Source: Klebsiella pneumoniae
GTDB taxonomy: Bacteria > Myxococcota_A > UBA9042
DNA length: 43,558 nt
Direction: 5' to 3'
NCBI GenBank assembly: GCA_945889325.1
Contig: CAMDBH010000024.1
Coordinates: 1 to 43,558, forward strand
Shown: piece by piece, positions 1-7,843 of the stretch
Position numbering within the stretch: position 1 is the stretch's first letter
Layout: every line of letters starts with the position of its first letter
Program-made: the position numbers and the translations under genes
The notes under the pieces: generated by a model
Told to the model about the DNA's origin: nothing
Seen by the model: only the letters and a program-made list of their open reading frames with translations
Database searches by the model: none

Positions 1-11
1 ATAAATCGGCG

Positions 12-878
12 TTAATGTTCATGTTCATGTTCATGTCCGCCGGATAAGCGCGGCAGCAGCACAAACGCGACCGCGCACGTCGGCACCACGCAGAGCGCGA
101 CATGCAGCAATTCTGCAGTAAAATTGCGGTGGTGCAGCAGTTCGTGCCCTTCGTGGCCATCGAGAATCAACAGCAACGCCACGACGACGATGGCAGATAT
201 GGTTCCCAGCACAACGGCGACGTCTATTTTTCCCTTGTCCTGCGGGATTTTATTGTGTGGTCGGTGAACTAACACATGCAGTAACGTGCCTGCAATAATG
301 GACTGCAGCGCTGCCAGCGGCGTGCTGTCGACCAGTACCGTAGCAGCTGAATCTACAAGCATTCCGCTGGCCGTCAGCACCAAGACCAACGCCAGGGCGA
401 CGGCCGCCAGCCGAGGCCCGCGCGAACGCCCGACCAGCCACCAGATCGCCATGCCTTCTGGCAGGCGGTGGGCCAAAATCGCAATAGCTACACCATCTTG
501 CAAACCGCTGTGCCCTGCCCCCGCCAGACCCAAACCGTCGATGCCCGCGTGCAACGCCAAGCCCGACATGCCGATAAACAGCGCGACGGTGTGGACGCCA
601 TGGGCGGCTCGGCGCAGGAGAATTTCAATGGCACTAGGACCAGCAAACCCGAGCAAGGCCAGCGCAATACTCCACCAGCCCACGGTGGCCATGGCGTGGG
701 GCAGAATATCGGCCAAGACCAAGCCGGCCACCAAAGCCAGCACAAAGCCGTCGATAAAGCGCAGCAAAGTCGTAAAACGGTTGGCAAATTGGAGCAGGAC
801 CGGCCCGCTCAAAAGCGCAGCGGCGCTTAAGCCAAACAGGCTGATGTGCAATTGCGGCGAGGTGAGAAGGCCAACCAT
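12..878 (-). CDS. ZIP-family divalent metal transporter
   Basis: Predicted inner-membrane importer of Zn2+ or a similar divalent metal, 288 aa. It is strongly hydrophobic with about eight membrane segments. Two adjacent helices carry the paired ZIP metal-site motifs: HAGIDG (residues 110-115) and HRLPEG (137-142), the latter matching the HNxPEG signature. The protein ends in a His/Glu tail (HEHEHEH), common in zinc carriers. The frame is open to 914, but the first 12 codons of that longer version lie within a palindromic operator and encode no sensible N-terminus. I therefore start at the ATG at 878, which leads directly into the first hydrophobic helix. It is transcribed divergently from a TonB-dependent receptor across a shared regulatory region. 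Family call is good; metal specificity is inferred. Confidence 0.8.
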   Translation of the reverse strand: MVGLLTSPQLHISLFGLSAAALLSGPVLLQFANRFTTLLRFIDGFVLALVAGLVLADILPHAMATVGWWSIALALLGFAGPSAIEILLRRAAHGVHTVALFIGMSGLALHAGIDGLGLAGAGHSGLQDGVAIAILAHRLPEGMAIWWLVGRSRGPRLAAVALALVLVLTASGMLVDSAATVLVDSTPLAALQSIIAGTLLHVLVHRPHNKIPQDKGKIDVAVVLGTISAIVVVALLLILDGHEGHELLHHRNFTAELLHVALCVVPTCAVAFVLLPRLSGGHEHEHEH

Positions 879-898
879 GAAGCCCGTTCTAACGCATA

Positions 899-913
899 CG
901 CAACTGAGTTGCA
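899..913. promoter_or_regulatory. Fur-family-like operator, copy 1
   Basis: CGCAACTGAGTTGCA matches the 7-1-7 inverted repeat TGCAACT-n-AGTTGCA with one mismatch. It lies 21 bp upstream of the chosen ATG of the ZIP gene, so a bound repressor would block that gene. On the minus strand, a weak TTGGCA-18 nt-TATTTG promoter candidate ends at this site. A further half site, AGTTGCA, lies at 924-930. The 7-1-7 geometry is that of Fur/Zur/Mur boxes; the regulator itself is not in the window. Confidence 0.6.
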
Positions 914-969
914 AATACAGTCAAGTTGCATTACGTGCCAAAAAAGGACGCAGCAGCAATCGAATTGCT

Positions 970-988
970 ATTGCAACTGAGTTGCAAT
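970..988. promoter_or_regulatory. Fur-family-like operator, copy 2 (perfect 19-bp palindrome)
   Basis: ATTGCAACTGAGTTGCAAT is a perfect palindrome around its central G and contains the 15-mer TGCAACTGAGTTGCA. It shares the core of the copy at 899-913, with centres 73 bp apart. It lies 63 bp upstream of the receptor start codon, where its promoter should be, although no strong -35/-10 pair is visible. Most likely it controls the rightward receptor/ExbBD/TonB operon. Confidence 0.65.
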
Positions 989-1051
989 TGGATTAGCGTT
1001 CGTTGCTGCGACGCGCGTCCGAAAAGTGAATCGTGCGAGTAAGATTCTAAT

Positions 1052-3625
1052 ATGACTTGGCTTTTTAGTTGGAATCACGGACGACGCGCTGCTGGGCTCT
1101 GCGCCATCGCTTTCGTCGTATGCATTGCAGAGTCGCCGGTGCGCTGGGCAAATGCCGAAACTTCAGCGGAAGATGCGCTTACCGGACCTGTCGCGCTGGA
1201 GACGCCGCTCGTCGAGGAACCTGTTGGTGCGCTGCCCTTGGCCCAAGATGCAACGGTGCTGGCCGACGTGGCGATCGACACACAGGGGCTTGTCACGCAA
1301 GTGGATATTTTCCGAGGTGTCGACGCGCAACGCGACGCGGCTGTAAAAAAGGTGCTGAAAACTTGGAAGTTTCGCCCAGCCGCGCGCAAGGGCAAGGCGC
1401 TCGCGTGCCGCATCCGCGTGCCCGTCGGCTTTAGCGCGCCTATGCCTGTGCGCCCGGCGCCAATGCAAAGTAATCCTTTACCACTGCCGACTCAGCTGAC
1501 TGTAAATACAAATGACTTGCCGACAGCGGACGCGGACGAAGCTGTCGTGGAAGTGACGGTGCGCGGCAAAGTAAAAGCGGCCAATCGCGGCAACGCCGAT
1601 TTTGAAATTGACACGTCGGCCTTGCACGCTGTGCCGCGCAAGGGCGCGACAGATCTGCTGAATTTGGCGCCGAGCGTGGTGCTGACCAATGAGGGCGGCG
1701 ATGGCCACGCCGAGCAGGTCTTCTTGCGTGGCTTTGATGCCCGTCAAGGTCAAGACATTGCGTTTAGCGTCGCTGGCGTTCCTGTTAATGAAAGCGGGAA
1801 CTTGCATGGCAATGGTTATGCTGACCTTCACTTCCTGATTCCGGAACTGGTCCAGCGTCTGCGCGTGGTGGAGGGCCCGTTTGATCCGCGACAAGGCAAC
1901 TATGCCGTGGCCGGAAGTGCTGAATTTCACCTTGGATTGGCCGATCCCGGCGCGCAACTGAGCCTGAGCCGCGGCACGTTTGGCGCTTGGCGGGCTCTCG
2001 GGCTTTTTCGCCCCGATGACCGCGACGAAGACAACTTTGCCGCAGCTGAAGTGCATTCAGCCAATGGTTACGGGCAGAACCGCGATAGTCAACGCGCAAC
2101 AGCGCTGGCGCAACTAGCCGGCGATACATCAAAAACAGGCAGGTTTCGCATCGGCGCGAGCGCCTACACGGCGCGCTATCACAGCGCAGGCGTCGTGCGC
2201 CAAGACGATTTTGCCGACGGAAGGGTAGGTTTTTTTGATACTTACGACACCAAGCAAGGCGGCGACGTCTCGCGTTACGGCACTTGGGTCGCGCATGAAA
2301 CCAACGCCGGCAGTTTTCACGGCGAACATTTGGCATGGGTTACATGGCGTTCTAGTCGTAACCGTGAGAATTTTACCGGATTTTTGCTCGATTCCCAGAC
2401 GCCGTTGCAAAATCCGCACGGCCAACGCGGCGACCTGATCGATCGGGCGACAGACACTGTCACCGCAGGGTTAACGGGTCATGGGCGCTGGCAATTCGCG
2501 GCGCTGCAACGCAAACACGAAGTAGAGATCGGCTATTTTGCCCGCGGCGATCGGTCGTCTGGTCAGTCTTACCGCATTGAAGCGGCGACAAATGCGCCCT
2601 ACAAGCTGGATACCGATATTGATTCAACACTTGGCGACGTGGGGCTGTACAGCGACGTCGACTTGCACCCCGCATCATGGCTGGCGCTGCGCGGCGGCGT
2701 GCGAGCAGAGGCCTTGAGTTACAATGTGTTGGATCGATGCGCCGTCCAAAGTGTCGCCCATCCGTCCAAGATCAACCCGCCGGGCGACGCCAGCTGCCTG
2801 AATCAACAGAACTTTGGCCTGTACCGCGAAGCAGTCCAGCGTTCGTCGACCATGGGCACGGCCATCCTGCCGCGGGCCACGATCCAAATCACTCCGCAAA
2901 AGTCCACAGTGCTATCGGGCAGTTGGGGGATTGGCATTCGCTCGATCGATCCGCAGTATGTGACGCAAGACATCGCTGCACCTTTTGCGAGTGCGCAACA
3001 GGGCGACGTAGGGGTGCGGTACCACACAGAAATCGCGGATTTAGACTTTATTTCGCGCATTTCTGGTTTTTGGACCCACGTCGATCGCGACCTGTCGTTT
3101 AGTGAGGCCGAAGGACGCAACACCTTAGGCGGCGGCAGCACGCGCGTCGGCGCGATGAGCGATTTTCGCATTGGCAACAAGGCCTTTGATAACTCGCTGA
3201 GCGTAACTCTGGTGCGCGCGTCGTTTGACGACACCCACCTGCTCATGCCGTACATCCCGCAATTCGTCGCGCGCAATGAAGCCGCGTACCATCAGCAATT
3301 GCCGTGGCTTTTGAAGGCGTTACCGGTCCAAATGTCGACTGGCGTCGCATTCGGCTATATCGCGTCGCGACCCTTGCCCTACGGCGAGCGCGGACAAGCC
3401 TATTATACCGCCGACGCAAGTGCCAGTCTTCGCTGGCAATTGTGGCAGGTTACGCTGGCCGGAACCAACCTTTTCGATCTGCAGCAGCGATCGGGCGAGT
3501 TCAATTACTCATCTGATTTTCAGGGTCAGGCGGCGCCTACGTTGGTGCCGGCTCGGCATTTTTCGGCCGCGCCACCGCGTTCGGTCATGTTGACCTTGGC
3601 GCTGCACTTTGGAGGCGAGAAGTGA
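1052..3625 (+). CDS. TonB-dependent outer-membrane receptor with N-terminal TonB_C-like domain
   Basis: Outer-membrane active-transport receptor, 857 aa. Order of parts: a signal peptide (to about residue 35, ending ANA); a periplasmic domain at about 60-133 that reads like the TonB C-terminal fold (VAIDTQGLVTQVDIF, KTWKFRPA, CRIRVPVGF); a plug domain at about 165-310 (TDLLNLAPSVVL, FLRGFDARQGQDIAFSVAG, VEGPFDPRQGNYAVAGS); then a 22-strand-type beta barrel ending HFGGEK. The ATG at 1052 is preceded only by a weak GAGTAAG. The stop codon overlaps the next gene's GTG (GTGA, 3622-3625). It heads an operon that also supplies its own ExbB, ExbD and TonB. The ligand is unknown; a metal complex is likely given the ZIP neighbour and the Fur-like operators. 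The TonB_C-like domain on a receptor is unusual. Confidence 0.9.
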   Translation: MTWLFSWNHGRRAAGLCAIAFVVCIAESPVRWANAETSAEDALTGPVALETPLVEEPVGALPLAQDATVLADVAIDTQGLVTQVDIFRGVDAQRDAAVKKVLKTWKFRPAARKGKALACRIRVPVGFSAPMPVRPAPMQSNPLPLPTQLTVNTNDLPTADADEAVVEVTVRGKVKAANRGNADFEIDTSALHAVPRKGATDLLNLAPSVVLTNEGGDGHAEQVFLRGFDARQGQDIAFSVAGVPVNESGNLHGNGYADLHFLIPELVQRLRVVEGPFDPRQGNYAVAGSAEFHLGLADPGAQLSLSRGTFGAWRALGLFRPDDRDEDNFAAAEVHSANGYGQNRDSQRATALAQLAGDTSKTGRFRIGASAYTARYHSAGVVRQDDFADGRVGFFDTYDTKQGGDVSRYGTWVAHETNAGSFHGEHLAWVTWRSSRNRENFTGFLLDSQTPLQNPHGQRGDLIDRATDTVTAGLTGHGRWQFAALQRKHEVEIGYFARGDRSSGQSYRIEAATNAPYKLDTDIDSTLGDVGLYSDVDLHPASWLALRGGVRAEALSYNVLDRCAVQSVAHPSKINPPGDASCLNQQNFGLYREAVQRSSTMGTAILPRATIQITPQKSTVLSGSWGIGIRSIDPQYVTQDIAAPFASAQQGDVGVRYHTEIADLDFISRISGFWTHVDRDLSFSEAEGRNTLGGGSTRVGAMSDFRIGNKAFDNSLSVTLVRASFDDTHLLMPYIPQFVARNEAAYHQQLPWLLKALPVQMSTGVAFGYIASRPLPYGERGQAYYTADASASLRWQLWQVTLAGTNLFDLQQRSGEFNYSSDFQGQAAPTLVPARHFSAAPPRSVMLTLALHFGGEK

Positions 3626-4410
3626 CACGTATTCTCACGATACTCCCTTTGATTTTGCTATTTTGCGGCTGTGCCACCGACTCAACCGGTAGCGCAATCC
3701 TGCAATTTGGCGCCGCCATGGCCGGTCCCGCAGACTTTGGCGGCGGACCAGCCAGCTTCACCAGCGGCTTGAACTTCAAAGTGAATTTGACGCGGGCCAA
3801 GCTGCACGTCGGTGCAGTCTACCTCAACCGAGCCGTATCGATTTCGGGCGCGCAGGCGACCAGTTGCATCCTGCAAGGGATATATGTAGCTGAAATTACT
3901 TCGCCACTAGATGTGGACTGCCTAAGCCCGCTGCCGCAAAATTTTCCGACGTTGGGCCGCGGCACCCAAGACTCCGCCGCTACAGGCGAAATTTGGCTTT
4001 CGGGCGGCGACGTCAATGCCGAGGACGATGCGACCGTCATTGTCGACTTGGCAGGCACGGCCAGCAAACAAGGCGTGGAATATGCCTTTGAGGGGCAGTT
4101 GCACATCGGCAAGACGCGGCAAGTCCCGCCCAGCGACCCCGCACAACCCGGCGCAAATCCGATGTGCAAACAGCGTATTGTATCGCCCATCCCGATCAAT
4201 ATTCCGCTCGCCCCCAACGGCAGTCTGCTAATTCGCGTCGACCCACGCACGTGGTTTAGCAACGTCGATTTTTCGCAACTTTCGGTTCTTGCAGACAAAA
4301 GTCAACTGTATTTTTTTAGCGATGCGGGAGAAAAACAGCCGGATATCAACCTCTATTCGGCGATCCGCTCGCGGGCACCGTGGCAATTCCAGTGGCGGGA
4401 TCATCCGTGA
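3622..4410 (+). CDS. lipoprotein of unrecognised family in TonB locus (A)
   Basis: 262-aa predicted lipoprotein; I do not recognise the family. The GTG start overlaps the receptor stop and has a strong RBS (GGAGGCGAG, 3611-3619). A short signal peptide ends in the lipobox FCGC, giving a lipidated Cys near residue 17. The mature part is beta-rich (GLNFKVNLTRAKLHVGAVYLN) and contains four or so spaced Cys residues. The phrase 'RAKLHVGAVYLNRAVSI' resembles the 'VRFTRVLVTVDHLTL' region of the next lipoprotein, so the two may share a beta-sandwich fold. Its position between receptor and energising genes suggests a surface or periplasmic partner that captures or hands over the cargo. That role is inferred. 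Confidence 0.7.
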   Translation: MTRILTILPLILLFCGCATDSTGSAILQFGAAMAGPADFGGGPASFTSGLNFKVNLTRAKLHVGAVYLNRAVSISGAQATSCILQGIYVAEITSPLDVDCLSPLPQNFPTLGRGTQDSAATGEIWLSGGDVNAEDDATVIVDLAGTASKQGVEYAFEGQLHIGKTRQVPPSDPAQPGANPMCKQRIVSPIPINIPLAPNGSLLIRVDPRTWFSNVDFSQLSVLADKSQLYFFSDAGEKQPDINLYSAIRSRAPWQFQWRDHP

Positions 4411-4429
4411 ACTGGCAAAGGGATTTCGC

Positions 4430-5596
4430 ATGAGTAAGCATTTGCGTTGTTATTTATGGTTTCTAGCGATCGCCTGCGTTGAGGGGTGCGGATCTGCCGC
4501 CACTGGCGGCGGTGGGGGCGGTGGCAAAGGGATCACGTTCACGATTTCAGGCGAGGCCTTGGCGCTGGGCGGGTACGCTTTTCCGCCAGCGAGCAAGGAC
4601 GATGTGGCTTTTGTGGACGGTTGGGACGTTCGCTTCACCCGCGTGCTGGTGACGGTCGACCACCTGACGCTTTCGCAAAATCCGGATAAAGTGCCTACAG
4701 ATCAGTCGCAGACCGATGCCGTCGTCGCCCATTGGAACGGACCATGGGCGGTCGAACTCCACAAAGGTGGCCCCCTCGAGGGCAAGGGAGGCGGCGACGA
4801 GCAGGCCGTGGCGCTGCTGACGGTCACAACGCAAAACGACAACGGCAATGCGGCATTTGCACTCGATGATCGCTATGCATTTGGCTTTGACGCCGTTGCG
4901 GCGGCAGCGTCTGCGAAAAACGTCAACCTCGATGCCGCGGATCTGTTGGCGTACAAGGAATTGGTCGCGGCGGGACAGTCGATCCTGATAGAAGGCGTTG
5001 CCACGTGGAAAGGCACGCAAACAAGCTGCAAAGCCAGCGCGCCGTACGATTTTGGCGCCCTGCCCAAAGTGGTGAAGTTCAAATTCGGCCTAAAAATGCC
5101 GACAACCTACGCCAACTGCCAAAATCCGGACAATGCACCGGCCAAGGCCTTTGCCGGTGAGGAGAATCAGCGCGGCATCGCGGTCAAGGCCAATGATTAC
5201 GCGGTGGCGCAGCTGACTTTTCACACCGATCATTTTTTCTGGCAGGCTGTGCAACACGATGCGGCGGCGCATTTTGACGCTTTTGCAGCCAAATTTGCCG
5301 GCAAGGGCGACAGCGTTTCGGCAACCATGCAGGACTACGTTGGCCAATCGATTGCCCCAGTTACCGATGGCAACGGCAAAGCAGTGCCATGGCGCTGGTG
5401 CGTCGACGATTTCACGCCACCCAAAGGCGAGAAGATGACTTATGAGACTGGCGGCATCCTCATCAACCCAGCGGGTAATTCCGCGACCGATATCACCGAT
5501 TTCGCCGACTACGTGCGGTACAACGCCAGCACGCTGGGCCACCTCAACTCCGACGGATTGTGCTATGTCAAACGCAACTATCCGTCACCGCAGTAG
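4430..5596 (+). CDS. lipoprotein of unrecognised family in TonB locus (B)
   Basis: 388-aa predicted lipoprotein of no family I recognise. I chose the ATG at 4430 because it has AAAGGG about 7 nt upstream and leads into a signal peptide ending AIACVEGC; the longer open frame from 4289 would overlap the previous gene. A Gly-rich tether (GGGGGGG) follows the Cys. The body has a beta-type N-terminal part (GWDVRFTRVLVTVDHLTLS) and many aromatic, Asp and His residues, including HTDHFFWQAVQHDAAAHFD. That His cluster could bind metal. Four Cys occur in the C-terminal half. It sits between lipoprotein A and exbB in the same direction, 19 bp and 15 bp from its neighbours, so it is probably co-transcribed and part of the same uptake system. 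Confidence 0.7.
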   Translation: MSKHLRCYLWFLAIACVEGCGSAATGGGGGGGKGITFTISGEALALGGYAFPPASKDDVAFVDGWDVRFTRVLVTVDHLTLSQNPDKVPTDQSQTDAVVAHWNGPWAVELHKGGPLEGKGGGDEQAVALLTVTTQNDNGNAAFALDDRYAFGFDAVAAAASAKNVNLDAADLLAYKELVAAGQSILIEGVATWKGTQTSCKASAPYDFGALPKVVKFKFGLKMPTTYANCQNPDNAPAKAFAGEENQRGIAVKANDYAVAQLTFHTDHFFWQAVQHDAAAHFDAFAAKFAGKGDSVSATMQDYVGQSIAPVTDGNGKAVPWRWCVDDFTPPKGEKMTYETGGILINPAGNSATDITDFADYVRYNASTLGHLNSDGLCYVKRNYPSPQ

Positions 5597-5611
5597 AACG
5601 CCAAGGTCCGC

Positions 5612-6277
5612 ATGAATGTCATTGAAATTGTTAAGCAAGGGCTGCTTCACGCCGGTGTCGGGTGGATCCTGTGGCTGTTGGCGCTGCTTTCGGTTGCAAG
5701 TCTGGGTATCGCGCTCGAGCGCTGGTGGTATTTGCGCAAGCGGCATGCGGATTTGCGCATTTTGGCGGCGCAACTTGATCGCGATTTGGCGGCGGGCGAC
5801 CTGAATGTGGCGATCGCGAATTTGCGGGACCGCGGTGTCGCTGCCGAAATTGCGGTTGCCGGTCTGCGGCTGGCGCATCTAGGGCCAGTCGCGGCTGAGA
5901 AGGCGATGAATAGCGCGATGGCGCTGCAGCGATCGCAACTCGAGCGAGGGCTGGCGTACCTGGCGACACTTGGCAATAACGCGCCTTTTATCGGGCTGTT
6001 CGGCACCGTCGTTGGCGTCATTGAGGCATTTGAGGAACTCGGCCACTCTAGCCCCGGCCACGGCGGTGCCGGCCAAGCCGCGTCGCAAGCAGTGATGTCG
6101 AGCATCGCCGAAGCCCTTGTTACTACAGCAGTTGGCATCGCGGTCGCGCTGCCCGCCGTGGTGCTGTTCAACTGGTTTAGCCGCACGATTGCGCAAATGT
6201 TGCAGGGTTCTGAGGCTTTGTCGCAGTTGGTGCTGGCCTATCTGTCGGCCAAACCGCCGGACGCAAAGGACGCTTAA
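5612..6277 (+). CDS. exbB: ExbB/TolQ/MotA-type proton channel
   Basis: 221-aa inner-membrane subunit of the proton-driven motor that energises TonB. Three membrane segments are visible: WILWLLALLSVASLGIALE near residues 19-37, APFIGLFGTVVGVIEAF near 127-143, and LVTTAVGIAVALPAVVLFNWF near 170-190. The last two carry the family signature (GLFGTVxGVIxAF; AxxTTAxGIxVAxPA). The length fits ExbB/TolQ. It is followed after 2 bp by exbD. Placement beside a TonB-dependent receptor and a TonB favours the ExbB role over TolQ. Confidence 0.92.
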   Translation: MNVIEIVKQGLLHAGVGWILWLLALLSVASLGIALERWWYLRKRHADLRILAAQLDRDLAAGDLNVAIANLRDRGVAAEIAVAGLRLAHLGPVAAEKAMNSAMALQRSQLERGLAYLATLGNNAPFIGLFGTVVGVIEAFEELGHSSPGHGGAGQAASQAVMSSIAEALVTTAVGIAVALPAVVLFNWFSRTIAQMLQGSEALSQLVLAYLSAKPPDAKDA

Positions 6278-6279
6278 CC

Positions 6280-6705
6280 ATGGCAAGCGGCAATAGCGAA
6301 CAGAATGGCATGATTACAGGGATCAACGTCACGCCGATGGTCGACATCGTGCTGGTGTTGCTGATCATTTTCATCGTTACCGCGCGGATTGTGGTCAATC
6401 CCGCGCTGACGATGGACCTGCCGCAAGCGGCGAGTGCGGGGCAAGTGCAGGTGATTTTTAGCGTAGTTGTGCCACGGCAAGGGCCAATTCTGATCAACGG
6501 CGAGCCGGTGGCCAATGAGGAGGAAGTCAAGCGCATGGCGGGCGCGGCGAAGGCAAAAGACTTGGAAGTCCGGGCCGTTGTGGCGGCGGATGGCGATGTC
6601 CCGCACCGCCGCGTGGTGCACGCGATGGATCTGCTGCGCCAAGGCGGTTTGTACAAGATTGCACTCGCCACTGCTGCGCTGTCCGACGCGGAGCCGCCGA
6701 AATGA
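6280..6705 (+). CDS. exbD: ExbD/TolR-type biopolymer transport protein
   Basis: 141-aa partner of ExbB, with one N-terminal membrane helix and a periplasmic domain. The helix contains the proton-path aspartate in NVTPMVDIVLVLLIIFIV (Asp22), the hallmark of ExbD/TolR. The periplasmic part (VAADGDVPHRRVVHAMDLLRQGG) matches the family consensus. It overlaps the downstream tonB by ATGA (6702-6705), indicating translational coupling. Confidence 0.92.
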   Translation: MASGNSEQNGMITGINVTPMVDIVLVLLIIFIVTARIVVNPALTMDLPQAASAGQVQVIFSVVVPRQGPILINGEPVANEEEVKRMAGAAKAKDLEVRAVVAADGDVPHRRVVHAMDLLRQGGLYKIALATAALSDAEPPK

Positions 6706-7550
6706 GCGAATCTGTTCGGATAGTCGATGTCGTGTTCAGCGAGCGCGTGTCGAGCAAGATGCCGCTTGTCGCGGCGATTGGGTTGGCGTTGGCGTTTCAT
6801 ATCGCCATTGCCGCCGGTGCGCTGGGCCAGCGTGCGCGCTTGGATGCTTGGGCCGCCGACATTTCCGCCCAGGTACACCGCGAATTGACTCGCGAAGTGG
6901 CGATTGAACCGCCCAAACCGCCTGCTGCGCCCAAGGCAGCGCCGCCGCCGCCGCCCGTCGCCAGCGATCCACCCGTTCTGCCGCCCGCCGCCGCACCCAA
7001 AGCGGCGCCCGAGCGCGCCCGTCCTGTGGCCAAACCCGCAGCGGCTGCAGCAGTTTTGACGGCGCCTGCCGCCGAGACCGCCGACCTGACGGGCGCCACG
7101 ATCGTGTCTGGACAAGCACGGGTAGCGCCCGGTGGCGTAACAGCGCAAGACGGCACGGGAACGACGGTGGGCGGTACGGGCGAAGCAGCAAAAGGGCCGA
7201 CCACTCCAGTGCCGGCACCACCACAACCGGTTGAAACAAAGCATAAATTGAAAGAGCCAGCGGCCGAGGACAAATCGCAACCGGTCAGTTTGGATGGCGA
7301 GGATTGGAACTGCGCGTGGCCTGACGAAGCCGATGAAGCGCAGATCAACCAACAATCCGTAACGATTCGCGCGGTTGTGCGCGCCGACGGCACTGCCGAA
7401 TCGGTGACGATCTTGCAAGATCCGGGACACGGCTTTGGCAAAGCTGCGCAAGCGTGCGCCATGCGGACGAAATTTCATCCGGCGTTGGACAAAACCGGCA
7501 CACCGATCCGCGACAAATCGCCGCCGATCCGCTTGAGGTTCACGCGATGA
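6702..7550 (+). CDS. tonB: TonB energy transducer
   Basis: 282-aa periplasm-spanning protein that passes ExbBD energy to the receptor. It has a cytoplasmic N-terminus, a membrane helix at about 20-42, a Pro/Ala/Lys-rich periplasm-crossing segment (about 68-190, including PPPPP and alternating KP/AP), and a C-terminal TonB_C fold from about 215 (SVTIRAVVRADGTAESVTI, ACAMRTKFHPALDKTG, PIRLRFTR). Two Cys flank the start of the C-domain (NCAWPDE and QACAMRT), perhaps forming a disulphide. The start overlaps exbD and the stop overlaps the next ATG. The context makes it the dedicated transducer for the receptor at 1052. Confidence 0.85.
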   Translation: MSESVRIVDVVFSERVSSKMPLVAAIGLALAFHIAIAAGALGQRARLDAWAADISAQVHRELTREVAIEPPKPPAAPKAAPPPPPVASDPPVLPPAAAPKAAPERARPVAKPAAAAAVLTAPAAETADLTGATIVSGQARVAPGGVTAQDGTGTTVGGTGEAAKGPTTPVPAPPQPVETKHKLKEPAAEDKSQPVSLDGEDWNCAWPDEADEAQINQQSVTIRAVVRADGTAESVTILQDPGHGFGKAAQACAMRTKFHPALDKTGTPIRDKSPPIRLRFTR

Positions 7551-7837
7551 AACGGCGCTGGCTTTGGTGTCTGGCTTTGGCGGGCTGCGGCGATGGACGG
7601 CCGGCCACGACCGCGGATTGTCGTGCGATTTTCAGGCGAATTGTCGAAGTCGAGTTGCGCGAGTTAGGCTACCGCGATCCGGCCCTCAGCCTGCGCCGCG
7701 CCCGCGAGTTGTCCGCGACGTTGGCTGTGCAATTGCGGGCGTGCGAAGGACAGCAGATCTCCAACACCATGATGGCGTGCGTGAATTCCGCTAACACCAC
7801 TGAAGAAATCAGCCACACCTGTTTGGGCTCAAGGTAG
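7547..7837 (+). CDS. small Cys-containing lipoprotein
   Basis: 96-aa predicted lipoprotein beginning at the ATG that overlaps the tonB stop (ATGA, 7547-7550). The open frame extends upstream inside tonB, but this coupled start gives a clean signal peptide, RRWLWCLALAGC. The mature protein has four Cys (at TADCRA, RACEGQ, MMACVN and SHTCLG) in a helical context, suggesting two disulphides. The family is not recognised. As the last gene of the exbB-exbD-tonB block it may be an accessory of the uptake system. Confidence 0.7.
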   Translation: MKRRWLWCLALAGCGDGRPATTADCRAIFRRIVEVELRELGYRDPALSLRRARELSATLAVQLRACEGQQISNTMMACVNSANTTEEISHTCLGSR

Positions 7838-7843
7838 CATTGC

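Noticed and set aside
286..996. 236-aa plus-strand frame opposite the ZIP gene
   Set aside because: Low-complexity Ala/Pro/Lys/Arg translation with no start signal, running across the operator region; a shadow of the ZIP gene.
6177..7478. 433-aa open frame on the minus strand opposite exbB/exbD/tonB
   Set aside because: It is Arg/His-rich with no domain sense and lies antisense to three well-supported genes; high GC in the third codon position keeps it open.
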